From UBA4207 sp964352405 (GTDB lineage Bacteria > Bdellovibrionota > Bacteriovoracia > Bacteriovoracales > Bacteriovoracaceae): DNA of 64,000 bases. The stretch spans positions 62,001 through 126,000 of the forward strand of contig CAYGRY010000001.1 in assembly GCA_964352405.1 (NCBI GenBank), given 5' to 3'. The translations under genes and the position numbers were made by a program. Numbering within the stretch: the first letter of the stretch is position 1; the number at the start of each line of letters is the position of its first letter. The notes beneath the pieces are model-generated. The model saw only the letters and a list, made by a program, of their open reading frames with translations, made no database searches and had not been told where the DNA came from. Shown piece by piece: positions 42,053 to 50,743 of this stretch.

Positions 42053-43009
42053 GTGAAACATCTCAAAAAATTTATCGCTTCGATTATTTTAATAGCGGCA
42101 ATCGCGCCAACATTTGCCACTCAAAATGTTGAAGAATATCTCGGAAGCAATTTCAATAGTGTTTGGAATCAAGTTTCAAGTGATCAATATCAACTACCAA
42201 AAAATAAGATTTCTTTTCATAGCCTCTATGGTTTCTTTAAAGACAAAATTAAAAAAAATGCTAAGAGAACTTTAAGCGATCGTTCAGACATTCTTCCACA
42301 ATTTAATAAACTTGCTCACCCCAATGGCATTTGCTTAAAAGGAACTTGGAATATCGATCAAGAAAGTATTTATTCTGGTTATTTCAAAAAAGGCTCTAAC
42401 GCTTCAATCATTGCTCGTGCAAGCACAGCGCTTTCTCATACTAAAAGAGGGAAATATAGAGCGTTTGGATTTGCAGGTAAAATTTTTGCCCAAGATGAAA
42501 ATGATTTTGATTCTAAAGTTAAAACTGCCAACTTCTTTATGGTTGATGATCTAGGCGGTACAAAAGCTGAACATTACACTGACGTCGCCATGCTTAATGA
42601 ACCAGCCGTTAGTAAAACAACTGATGTTATCATCCATGTTGCTTATGCAATTAAGTTAGCTTTAACGTTTGGCAAGGCCGACAACAATGCTGGAATCAGA
42701 CAGCTTTATGAAATTTCAGAACTTGGTAATCATAAAAATGTGATCACTCCTAAATGGATGAATGTTCAAGCACGAGTTCAAAAAAAAATTGATGAAGATG
42801 ATTTTAGACAAGAATTAAACGAAGATAATTATCAAGGTGAGTTGGTCTTTGATATCTCTGTTGCCAATAAAGAGGATGAAAAGGGACAAAAGAACTGGAA
42901 ACGTATTGGAACAATTAATTTCAATGAAAGTATTGTCAGTAACAGCTGTGACCATAGACTTCATTTCCATCATCCTAAGTGGAGAACTGATCTTAAGCAC
43001 TCATTATAG
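42053..43009 (+). CDS. Exported catalase-fold-like protein
   Basis: About 318 residues from GTG 42053, which has AGGA five bases upstream and starts a clean signal peptide (KKFIASIILIAAIAPTFA). An in-frame GTG at 42011 would bury it. The middle has catalase-like elements: KLAHPNGICLKGTW, an Arg-Ala-Ser strand (IIARASTALS), KYRAFGFAGKIF, and DDLGGTKAEHYTDVAMLNEP, but the heme-pocket His of true catalases is not where I would expect it. It is best seen as a catalase-related periplasmic protein of unknown activity. Confidence 0.7.
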   Translation: MKHLKKFIASIILIAAIAPTFATQNVEEYLGSNFNSVWNQVSSDQYQLPKNKISFHSLYGFFKDKIKKNAKRTLSDRSDILPQFNKLAHPNGICLKGTWNIDQESIYSGYFKKGSNASIIARASTALSHTKRGKYRAFGFAGKIFAQDENDFDSKVKTANFFMVDDLGGTKAEHYTDVAMLNEPAVSKTTDVIIHVAYAIKLALTFGKADNNAGIRQLYEISELGNHKNVITPKWMNVQARVQKKIDEDDFRQELNEDNYQGELVFDISVANKEDEKGQKNWKRIGTINFNESIVSNSCDHRLHFHHPKWRTDLKHSL

Positions 43010-43026
43010 TAGATCTCTAACTCTTT

Positions 43027-43055
43027 GAGCCAAACTTTTTGAAGAAGCTTGGCTC
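43027..43055. repeat. Imperfect inverted repeat after the catalase-like gene
   Basis: GAGCCAA (43027-43033) and TTGGCTC (43049-43055), extendable by CTT/AAG past one mismatch. It lies 18 bases after the stop codon with no T-run; possibly a weak or factor-aided terminator. The remaining 165 bases to the next gene hold no other feature that I can see besides a ribosome site. Confidence 0.4.
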
Positions 43056-43220
43056 GCCTCCATTAAAGATCATAGGCTCAAAGGCCTTGTCTTAACGTTA
43101 AAGTAAGGAAAATTGTTAAAAGCTAACGATTAATCCGAATACTTCTTTAATAACCTTACAATGCAATACAATTCACCTTTGTTGCAGTTTAATAAGCTGT
43201 TTCGTTTTACAGGAGAATTT

Positions 43221-44555
43221 ATGAAATTAATGACGACGATTTTATGTGCGCTTTGTTTTTCAAGTGCTTTTGCGAACCTTCATCTTGCACCACCAAATTT
43301 AAAAATTAATGGTGTTGAAGGTGTATTTGTTGACATTCAAACGGCAAAAACAGTTTTGACCTACGACATCTCTAAAAGAACTGCTATTGCAAAAACAACT
43401 CTTGAACTTAACCAACCCGTTAGCGGAAAAGTTATTTTCGATTTAGTTAATGAGCCAACAAAGATTCTTTTTGATGATCAACTGACTTCAAGCTCAACCA
43501 CTTCAATGGATGGTGTATCAACTGTTCGCTACCTTGATCGTGACACTGCAGCTGGCAATCACACTTTAGTTATTACTAACGAGATTGATAAAAATATTAG
43601 TTTTTCTACTGATTATGTAAAAAGTGCTTTTTGGATGAGTGATCTTTCTGATCGCCGCTACCTTGAACAGTACCTTCCTACAAACTTAGAGTACGACCAA
43701 TACCAAACGGATCTAGAAGTTAAGATTGTTGGAACAGACGCTGAACATGTTCTTTACACGAACGGTAGTGTTAATGAGCTTTCGATCAATCATTGGAAAG
43801 TAAGCTATCCAGCAGGTTACACAGCGAGCTCTTATTTCTATCACCTTACTAAAAAAGGTCTTATCCCTGAAGAAAAAGCGACTTATAAATCAATTGATGG
43901 AAGAGTCCTGCCTGTTACCGTTTACACTGATCAATCAACATCACGTTTCATGAGCGCAACGCTAGAAATACTTGCGGAGCTTGAAGCTGATTACGGTCCA
44001 TTCCCACATGCTCAAGTTATTATCTATGGAGCAGGCTCAGGTGGTATGGAATATTGTGGAGCAACTATTACAAGCTTTAGCGCCTTAGGACATGAGCTTA
44101 CTCACTCTTATTTTGCACGTGGAATTATGCCAGCTCACGGCAATGCTGGATGGGTTGATGAGGCGATTGCAAGCTGGAGAGATGGCGGATACAGAAGCTA
44201 TACTTCAAGAAGTCTTTCAAGAACTGATATGGCCGGTCATTCAGTTTATCAAAGAACAACTGATCGTGATGCCTACACACGTGGAATGAGATTTATTGGT
44301 TTCTTAAATGATAAATTTCAAGCTCAGGAAAGTTTCAAAGTCTTTCTTAAAGACTTCTTCACTGAAAGAAAGTTTAAACCTTTTAAAACTGAAGAATTTC
44401 AAAAAGCTATTGAAGATTTCTACAATGCTGACTTAAGCCGCGACTTTGATTCTTATATTTACGGCAAGAAGGGAGTGGATAAACATGTTGAGATTAAGCA
44501 TGAAAATCCATATCACCCAAAGCTTAGTGATAAACAAATTTTCGATCTACTCTAA
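43221..44555 (+). CDS. Exported M1-like (gluzincin) metallopeptidase
   Basis: About 444 residues from ATG 43221 with AGGAG upstream; the start at 43161 would put 20 polar residues before the signal peptide. Catalytic zinc site HELTHSYF followed by E 18 residues on (WVDEAIASW), the HExxH-x18-E of M1 aminopeptidases. GSGGMEYCG stands for the exopeptidase GxMEN motif, in altered form. The N-terminal beta domain is shorter than in full aminopeptidase N (about 870 residues). A secreted or periplasmic peptidase is likely. Confidence 0.85.
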   Translation: MKLMTTILCALCFSSAFANLHLAPPNLKINGVEGVFVDIQTAKTVLTYDISKRTAIAKTTLELNQPVSGKVIFDLVNEPTKILFDDQLTSSSTTSMDGVSTVRYLDRDTAAGNHTLVITNEIDKNISFSTDYVKSAFWMSDLSDRRYLEQYLPTNLEYDQYQTDLEVKIVGTDAEHVLYTNGSVNELSINHWKVSYPAGYTASSYFYHLTKKGLIPEEKATYKSIDGRVLPVTVYTDQSTSRFMSATLEILAELEADYGPFPHAQVIIYGAGSGGMEYCGATITSFSALGHELTHSYFARGIMPAHGNAGWVDEAIASWRDGGYRSYTSRSLSRTDMAGHSVYQRTTDRDAYTRGMRFIGFLNDKFQAQESFKVFLKDFFTERKFKPFKTEEFQKAIEDFYNADLSRDFDSYIYGKKGVDKHVEIKHENPYHPKLSDKQIFDLL

Positions 44556-44560
44556 AGATT

Positions 44561-44586
44561 AAGCCACCTTCGGGTGGCTTTTTTTT
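44561..44586 (+). terminator. Rho-independent terminator with UUCG loop
   Basis: Stem AAGCCACC (44561-44568), TTCG tetraloop, GGTGGCTT (44573-44580), then T-run to 44586. Follows the M1-like peptidase gene by 5 bases. Very strong by sequence. Confidence 0.93.
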
Positions 44587-44647
44587 GCCTTTTAATCCCA
44601 TCTTTTTTGTGCTACGTGTAAGCATCTCAAAATATTAAGGAATTCTG

Positions 44648-46234
44648 ATGATTAGTACTTCAAACCTAGGCATGAGCTTTGGCGGTCAAAAACTCTTTGA
44701 AGATGTGAATATCAAGTTCACTCCAGGCAATTGCTATGGCCTCATAGGCGCCAATGGAGCCGGTAAATCGACCTTTTTAAAGATATTATCAGGCGAGCTT
44801 GAAGCTCAAACCGGTGACGTCATCATTACGCCAGGCCAACGCCTTTCAACACTTAAGCAAGATCACTATGCTCATGAAGAAGATCAAGTTCTCATGACCG
44901 TTTTAATGGGTAACGAGATTCTTTATAATCTCATGATTGAAAAGGATGCGATCTACGCTAAGCCAGATTTTAGCGATGCCGATGGTATTAAGGTCTCTGA
45001 ACTTGAAGAAAAGTTTACGGAACTCGGTGGCTGGGAAGCAGAGCCTGAAGCTGCCAATATTTTAGCAGGTCTTGGACTCGGCACTGAGTTTCTTGAAAAG
45101 AAAATGAAAGAACTTAATGGTGGTGAAAAAGTTAAAGTTCTTCTCGCACAAGCTATCTTCGGTACTCCAGATATTCTTTTACTGGATGAGCCTACCAACG
45201 ACTTGGATATTGCCTCGATTCAGTGGCTTGAAAATTTTATTTTAAACTATAAGAATACCGTTATCGTTGTTTCCCACGATCGACACTTTCTTAACAAAGT
45301 CTGTACACATATTGCTGACATTGATTTTAGAAAAATTAATACATTTGTCGGCAACTATGATTTCTGGAGAAAGTCTTCAGAACTAGCAATGCATCTTCGT
45401 GGAAATGAAAATAAAAAGATGGAAGATAAAGCCAAAGAGCTTAAGGCCTTCATTGCGCGCTTTAGTGCTAACGCCTCTAAGTCTTCACAGGCGACTTCAA
45501 GACAAAAACAACTTGATAAGCTTCAACTACATGACCTACCCGTTTCAACCAGAAAGTATCCTTATGTGCACTTTGTTCAATCACGTGAAGCTGGCAAGGA
45601 AGTTTTAAAAGTTGATGGTCTTTGTAAAACGATTGATGGAGTTAAACTTCTAGATAATTTAAGCTTTAGTGTTAACAAGGAAGACAAAATTGTCATCTTG
45701 GGTAACGACGTTGCTAAAACGGCATTATTTCAAATCCTCATGGGTGAAATGGAACCAGATGCTGGCTCATATACTTGGGGCGTAACAATTACGAAAGATT
45801 ACTTCCCTGCTGATAATTCAAAGCATTTTAAAAGCGGTGAATACGATATCGTAAACTGGCTTAGGCAGTATTCAGAAGATCAGCATGATACATTCTTAAG
45901 AGGCTTTCTTGGAAAGATGCTCTTTTCTGGTGAAGACGTTTTCAAGAAGACTAACGTTTTATCTGGTGGAGAAAAAGTTCGCTGCATGTTTGCCAAGATG
46001 ATGCTTTCAGGTGCCAATGCTTTAGTTCTTGATGGCCCAACATCTCACCTTGATCTTGAGAGTATTACAGCTGTGAACGATGGTTTGATTGATTATAAAG
46101 GTACACTCATTTTTACTTCGCATGACCATGAGTTCATCCAAACAATTGCTAATAGAATTATCGAAATTGATCAAAAGTTAGTCTTTGATAAATATATTAC
46201 TTACGATGAGTACCTAGAAGCTAAGCTCTCTTAG
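44648..46234 (+). CDS. ABC-F family ATPase (YbiT-like) with degenerate second site
   Basis: 528 residues, two ABC domains, no membrane part. First domain is intact: GANGAGKST, LNGGEKVK, LLDEPTNDLD. The linker is helical and charged. In the second domain Walker A reads GNDVAKTAL without the usual glycine pattern, and Walker B reads LVLDGPTSHLD, where Gly replaces the catalytic Glu. The signature LSGGEKVR is kept. So one ATP site is probably structural only. Ribosome-associated role by family. A strong ribosome site (AAGGA) lies upstream. Confidence 0.9.
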   Translation: MISTSNLGMSFGGQKLFEDVNIKFTPGNCYGLIGANGAGKSTFLKILSGELEAQTGDVIITPGQRLSTLKQDHYAHEEDQVLMTVLMGNEILYNLMIEKDAIYAKPDFSDADGIKVSELEEKFTELGGWEAEPEAANILAGLGLGTEFLEKKMKELNGGEKVKVLLAQAIFGTPDILLLDEPTNDLDIASIQWLENFILNYKNTVIVVSHDRHFLNKVCTHIADIDFRKINTFVGNYDFWRKSSELAMHLRGNENKKMEDKAKELKAFIARFSANASKSSQATSRQKQLDKLQLHDLPVSTRKYPYVHFVQSREAGKEVLKVDGLCKTIDGVKLLDNLSFSVNKEDKIVILGNDVAKTALFQILMGEMEPDAGSYTWGVTITKDYFPADNSKHFKSGEYDIVNWLRQYSEDQHDTFLRGFLGKMLFSGEDVFKKTNVLSGGEKVRCMFAKMMLSGANALVLDGPTSHLDLESITAVNDGLIDYKGTLIFTSHDHEFIQTIANRIIEIDQKLVFDKYITYDEYLEAKLS

Positions 46235-47645
46235 TTCCAAGTACCTTTAAAAACACCGTGGCAAAGAACATGCCGTAATAGACATTAAATTGCCACGGAC
46301 CATCTACAACGTAAGTATTAAGCGCAACTCCACCAAGATTAAAAATATAGGCTATGAGTACATTTGAGCGGTTTAGGATTGTTCTGGTCCATGACTGCCA
46401 AACAAGTTGAGAAAAGAATAAAGCAGCTAATAAGCCACCTGACCATGAAGCAATCTTAAGTCCTAAAACTAGAATCCCCTCCGACTGACTGGCGACAATC
46501 GCAACGAGTAGTAAAAGCGACGTAATAATAAGCGTGTCGATAATCATGTATTTTCTAATTTTATGAATATCTCGGTTCGGCCAAATTTCACTCCAAAGAA
46601 CACTTGATAGTGCATTGATTGTTGAGTCTAGCGTACTCATGGTAGCCGCTAAAACTCCAGCGAGCATTAAACCTTTAAGCGGACTTGGAAAAAACTCTTG
46701 AATAAAATAAGCAAAAACTTTATCCGACTTTAAATCAGCTGGTAAAACATTGAGTTGATAGTGACTCCATAAAAGCGAGCCAATTCCTAAAAACAATAAT
46801 CCAACCATAATAGAGAAAAACGAAGAAAAGAAAATTGAAAGCTGTGCCGTTCTAGCAGACTTTGCTCCCATAAGACGTTGAGTAAAATCTTGATCAACTC
46901 CATGAGTACAAAGATCAAAAAGAATACCTCCACCTACACCAATGGCAAACGATGGCCAAGTCGCCAAAGAAAAGATGGTTGTCTTACCAGCCGCACCCGC
47001 CATGCCCATTAATTCACCCCATGAATGACCTGAAACATCTGGGATAATAAAATGTGCAGCAATCCCGCCGCCAATGAAAATTAATGATTGAAGCAGATCA
47101 GTTCGAACAACGGCCTTGAGTCCGCCGATTAATGTATAGAAGAATGTAATAATACAAATAATGAGTAAAGCGACGATGATATTTACATCAAAAAATTCTG
47201 AAACAAGAATACTTCCAGCGTAAAGACGAACACCAATAGAAAGAAGTTTCGTTACCGAATAGATAAGTGCAGTAAACCTTGCCCCACCTAAGTGAGCATC
47301 ATTACCAGCAATAATTGAATAAAGAGTAAGACCTTTATTGTAAATTCTAGGTACGATGATTTTGGCAATGAGATAGCGCCCAACGATGGCACCGATATAG
47401 ATGTGAATAAATGAATAATCATTAGAAAAAGCAAAAGCAGGAATACCTAAAAAAGTTAATGCAGAAACTTCTGTGGCAATGATACTGCCAAGACTTTCGA
47501 TACCGCTGAGGCTTCTTCCAGCGAGGTACTGATCATTTACGATATCTTCATCACTTGATTCGTGTTTAATGTTTTCTCTTCTTGAGTAAAAAGCTAAACA
47601 AAATACGATTACGAGATATAAGAAGATAACGATCCAGTCCAACAT
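46221..47645 (-). CDS. Sodium:solute symporter (SSS family)
   Basis: About 474 residues from ATG 47645, which has GGAG 8 bases upstream; the start at 47681 adds 12 residues. About 13 membrane helices. Family features: DQYLAGRSLSGIESLGSIIATEVSALTFLG at helices 1-2, GGLKAVVRTDLLQ in helix 5, and ATMSTLDSTINALSSVLW with the sodium-site Ser/Thr. The LSTIDS-type motif is as in sugar, sialic-acid and amino acid symporters; substrate not predictable. Converges on the ABC-F gene with 14 bases of overlap. Confidence 0.88.
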   Translation of the reverse strand: MLDWIVIFLYLVIVFCLAFYSRRENIKHESSDEDIVNDQYLAGRSLSGIESLGSIIATEVSALTFLGIPAFAFSNDYSFIHIYIGAIVGRYLIAKIIVPRIYNKGLTLYSIIAGNDAHLGGARFTALIYSVTKLLSIGVRLYAGSILVSEFFDVNIIVALLIICIITFFYTLIGGLKAVVRTDLLQSLIFIGGGIAAHFIIPDVSGHSWGELMGMAGAAGKTTIFSLATWPSFAIGVGGGILFDLCTHGVDQDFTQRLMGAKSARTAQLSIFFSSFFSIMVGLLFLGIGSLLWSHYQLNVLPADLKSDKVFAYFIQEFFPSPLKGLMLAGVLAATMSTLDSTINALSSVLWSEIWPNRDIHKIRKYMIIDTLIITSLLLLVAIVASQSEGILVLGLKIASWSGGLLAALFFSQLVWQSWTRTILNRSNVLIAYIFNLGGVALNTYVVDGPWQFNVYYGMFFATVFLKVLGTKRA

Positions 47646-47754
47646 AGCGGAACTCCAAAAAAAATCAATGTATTCAGACACTTAGACTAATCGGTTTTAC
47701 CGAACTTTACGAGTTAATACTTATACTTAACGCTACATTACCGTAAAATGAATT

Positions 47755-47898
47755 ATGGAAAATAAAACTAAGAAAAAATCTGAACCTAAAACATCAAAAA
47801 CACTAGTCAAAGAAAAACGCAACCATGCGTTAAAGCATCGCCCTCTCAATCACTTAAGAAAAAGTTTAGAGACGGAAAAGTGTCTCTCTAGGCTCTAA
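47755..47898 (+). CDS. Possible very basic 47-residue protein
   Basis: An ORF of 47 codons with ATG 47755 and TAA 47896-47898, in an otherwise empty 210-base gap. The product is extremely Lys/Arg/His-rich (KTKKKSEPKTSKTLVKEKR, then NHALKHRPLNHLRKS), like small nucleic-acid- or ribosome-binding proteins. The ribosome site is weak, and composition alone could produce such an ORF. The last 4 bases overlap the convergent copZ gene. Confidence 0.35.
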   Translation: MENKTKKKSEPKTSKTLVKEKRNHALKHRPLNHLRKSLETEKCLSRL

Positions 47899-48104
47899 TT
47901 CTTTAATACCTCTGCTGGATAACCTGCATCAAGTAAAGCCTTAGTCGCTTGATCTTGCGTTAGTGTATCAGAGTGTATTTCAACCTGCTTTGACTCCATT
48001 TGAACCGAAGTTTTGGCATTGCTATCAATTTCTTTGATGGCATCATCGATATTTCTAAAACAGCTCATACAGTGCATTTTATCAATCTTTAACTTAATCA
48101 TCAC
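47895..48104 (-). CDS. copZ: Copper chaperone CopZ-like HMA protein
   Basis: 69 residues, a single heavy-metal-associated domain with the metal site MHCMSC (near residues 10-15) and a typical ferredoxin-like layout ending DAGYPAEV. It carries Cu(I) to the P-type ATPase encoded divergently. AAGGAG ribosome site 5-6 bases upstream. Its leader overlaps the CueR operator, so copper probably controls it with copA. Confidence 0.88.
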   Translation of the reverse strand: MMIKLKIDKMHCMSCFRNIDDAIKEIDSNAKTSVQMESKQVEIHSDTLTQDQATKALLDAGYPAEVLKN

Positions 48105-48110
48105 AACTCC

Positions 48111-48141
48111 TTGACCTTCCCATAGAGGGAAGGTTTATGAT
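48111..48141 (+). promoter_or_regulatory. CueR-type copper promoter and operator for copA
   Basis: -35 TTGACC (48111-48116) and -10 TATGAT (48136-48141) are 19 bases apart, the long spacer typical for MerR-family control. Within lies a perfect palindrome, ACCTTCCC (48114-48121) and GGGAAGGT (48127-48134), identical in core to CueR operators. The regulator gene cueR is at 50354. Copper-bound CueR should bend this DNA and switch on copA; it may also affect copZ. Confidence 0.92.
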
Positions 48142-48169
48142 AACCACTCTAACCTAGTAGGAGCAACCA

Positions 48170-50350
48170 ATGCAAGAAACAGTGAATCTAGATATTAAAG
48201 GTATGACTTGTGCTTCATGCGTTGGACGAATAGAAAAGTATCTAGCTAAAAATGATGCTATTAAAGAATCAAACATAAACTTGGCAACTGAAAAAGCGAA
48301 GATTGTTTACAATAAAAAAGATCTTAATATAGAGAAAATTATTTCAATCATTTCAGACGCAGGCTATGAAGCTAAAGTTCATCAAGACAAAGAAAAAGAT
48401 CAAACTGAGCAAAAACTAAAGAGTATTAAAAAAGAGCGAAATATTGTCATCATGGCTGCTCTATTATCTGCTCCATTATTTATTCCAATGATTTTAGAAC
48501 CCTTTGGACTTCATTTGATGCTTACAGGGTATATCCAACTTATTATATGTGCGCCGATTCAGTTTATCATTGGTTGGCGTTTTTATAAGTCTGCATGGGG
48601 TGCAATTAAAACCCTATCGGGTAATATGGAACTTCTGGTTGCTATCGGCACAACTGCGGCCTTTGCTTTAAGTACTTACCTATTAGTCACACATACCGAT
48701 GGCCCGCTACATCTTTATTTTGAAAGCTCGGCTGTAGTCATCTCCCTCATCTTGCTTGGTAAATATTTTGAGTCCAAAGCAAAATTTCAAACCACTCAAG
48801 CGATACGATCGCTTCAACAGTTAAGACCAGATACAGCGATTATATTAAAAGATGGCAAAGAAAAAGAAGTCGCCATTGAAAAGATCTCTTTAGAAGACGT
48901 TGTCATTGTAAAACCAGGTGGTCGAATTCCTGTTGATGGAATCATTAGCGAAGGTCAAAGTGAAATTGATGAGTCACTTATCACCGGCGAAAGTCTTCCT
49001 ATTGATAAAAAAGAAGACGATAAAGTGATCGGTGGAAGTATTAATGGTTCTGGAAAACTTCATATTAAAGTAACCGCTCTTGGTGCAGAGACAATGCTAT
49101 CGAAAATTATTCGTCTGGTTGAAGATGCTCAAACACAAAAAGCTCCAATTCAAAGACTAGTCGATAAGATTAGCTCATACTTCGTACCAATTGTTATCAT
49201 CATATCCGTTATCACCTTGATATCCAGTGGGTTAATTTTAGGAGACTGGGAAGTTGCTATCATCAATGCTATTTCCGTCTTAGTCATTGCCTGCCCATGT
49301 GCCTTAGGTCTAGCAACACCAACAGCCATCATGGTTGGAACAGGTATTGCGGCAAAAGCAGGGATTCTGATTAAAGATACCCAAGCTTTAGAAATATCTC
49401 ATACGATAACAACTGTTGCTTTTGATAAGACAGGTACACTGACAGAAGGAAACCCTTCTGTTAGTCATCTCCATGCATTTGGAATTGATGATAAAAAAGC
49501 GCTATCACTTTTAGCCAGCATTCAAAGTGGAAGTGAGCACCCTTTAGCAAAAGCTGTCTTAACTAAAGCTAAAAATGATAATATTAGTTTCGGAAAATCT
49601 ACAAAATCAAGATCAATTACCGGTGTTGGCATCGAGGCTACAGTTGATAATCATCAATACATAGTTGGTAGTAAGAAAGCTCTTGATAAAGAAGATATGA
49701 TTGAGGAAGTTCATAAGTTTTCAAAGGAATTTGAAAATAACGGCGAAACAGTCTCTTACCTTATCGATAAGTCTGATCATAAAGTACTAGCGATTATCTC
49801 TTTTACAGACTCCATTAAATCTTCTGCTAAACAAACAATTCAAAAGTTAAAAGAGCTTGAGATTAAATCTATAATGCTGACAGGTGATAATCAATCCAGT
49901 GCTAAAAAAGTCGCCGATCAGCTTGGATTAGATGATTTTCGATATGAAGTCATGCCTGAAGATAAGTCCGATGTTATTTCAAAGCTTATAGAACAAGGTG
50001 AAATCGTCGCCATGATTGGTGATGGAATCAACGATGCACCGGCTTTGGCCTTAGCTGATATTGGTATTGCCATGTCTACCGGTACAGATGTAGCGATGCA
50101 GTCAGCTGGTATTACGCTTATGAGAGGAGACCCTCTACTCATTCCTGATGCTATATCAATATCTAAAGCCACTTATTCAAAAATTAAGCAGAACTTATTT
50201 TGGGCCTTTATTTATAACGTTATCGGAATTCCATTAGCGGCCTTTGGTTATCTCAATCCAATGATTGCAGGTGGTGCCATGGCCTTTAGCTCAATCAGCG
50301 TTGTATCGAATTCACTGCTTTTAAAAAGATGGAAACAACAAAAGAGATAG
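48170..50350 (+). CDS. copA: Copper-exporting P1B-type ATPase CopA
   Basis: 726 residues. One N-terminal HMA domain (GMTCASCV, 9-16), membrane helices, TGES actuator motif (ITGESLP), the metal-transport motif CPC (IACPCALG), phosphorylation site DKTGTLT, SEHPLAKA in the nucleotide-binding domain and GDGINDAPAL hinge. All catalytic residues are intact. Pumps Cu(I) out of the cytoplasm. cueR follows after 3 bases, so copA and cueR form an operon behind the CueR promoter. Confidence 0.96.
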   Translation: MQETVNLDIKGMTCASCVGRIEKYLAKNDAIKESNINLATEKAKIVYNKKDLNIEKIISIISDAGYEAKVHQDKEKDQTEQKLKSIKKERNIVIMAALLSAPLFIPMILEPFGLHLMLTGYIQLIICAPIQFIIGWRFYKSAWGAIKTLSGNMELLVAIGTTAAFALSTYLLVTHTDGPLHLYFESSAVVISLILLGKYFESKAKFQTTQAIRSLQQLRPDTAIILKDGKEKEVAIEKISLEDVVIVKPGGRIPVDGIISEGQSEIDESLITGESLPIDKKEDDKVIGGSINGSGKLHIKVTALGAETMLSKIIRLVEDAQTQKAPIQRLVDKISSYFVPIVIIISVITLISSGLILGDWEVAIINAISVLVIACPCALGLATPTAIMVGTGIAAKAGILIKDTQALEISHTITTVAFDKTGTLTEGNPSVSHLHAFGIDDKKALSLLASIQSGSEHPLAKAVLTKAKNDNISFGKSTKSRSITGVGIEATVDNHQYIVGSKKALDKEDMIEEVHKFSKEFENNGETVSYLIDKSDHKVLAIISFTDSIKSSAKQTIQKLKELEIKSIMLTGDNQSSAKKVADQLGLDDFRYEVMPEDKSDVISKLIEQGEIVAMIGDGINDAPALALADIGIAMSTGTDVAMQSAGITLMRGDPLLIPDAISISKATYSKIKQNLFWAFIYNVIGIPLAAFGYLNPMIAGGAMAFSSISVVSNSLLLKRWKQQKR

Positions 50351-50353
50351 GTC

Positions 50354-50743
50354 ATGAATATAGGTGAACTTTCAAAGTTAAGTGGAGTCAGTAGCAAGAT
50401 GATTCGCCGTTATGAAGACGACGGAATAGTCGCTAAAGCAAAGCGTACAGATTCTGGCTACAGAATCTATCAACAGCAAGATGTTCAAATTTTTAAATTT
50501 ATCAAGAGATCTAGAGAGCTTGGTTTCAGTTTAAGTGATACCAAGCAACTTGTTAGTCTGTGGCGAAATAAGTCTAGATCAAGTGCCAAAGTTAAAGAAA
50601 TTGCAAAACAGCATGTTCAGGATCTGACAGAAAAGCTTAATGAAACTAAACAGATGATTCTTCAGCTTAATCACTTAGTAAAAAACTGCCATGGAGACTC
50701 AAGACCAGATTGTCCTATTATTGACGATCTAGAGTCTCATTAA
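50354..50743 (+). CDS. cueR: MerR-family copper regulator CueR
   Basis: 129 residues. N-terminal winged HTH (NIGELSKLSGVSSKMIRRYEDDG cut short here: residues 2-24), dimerisation helix and the C-terminal metal loop with two Cys in KNCHGDSRPDCPII, C-x7-C as in CueR. Binds Cu(I), Ag(I) or Au(I). Located right after copA and under the same promoter, so it is positively autoregulated. The end overlaps the lipase gene antisense by 26 bases. Confidence 0.93.
   Translation: MNIGELSKLSGVSSKMIRRYEDDGIVAKAKRTDSGYRIYQQQDVQIFKFIKRSRELGFSLSDTKQLVSLWRNKSRSSAKVKEIAKQHVQDLTEKLNETKQMILQLNHLVKNCHGDSRPDCPIIDDLESH

Noticed and set aside
48105..48169. Separate sigma-70 promoter for copZ on the minus strand
   Set aside because: No convincing -35/-10 pair with good spacing is visible towards copZ; only the CueR-type promoter towards copA is clear.
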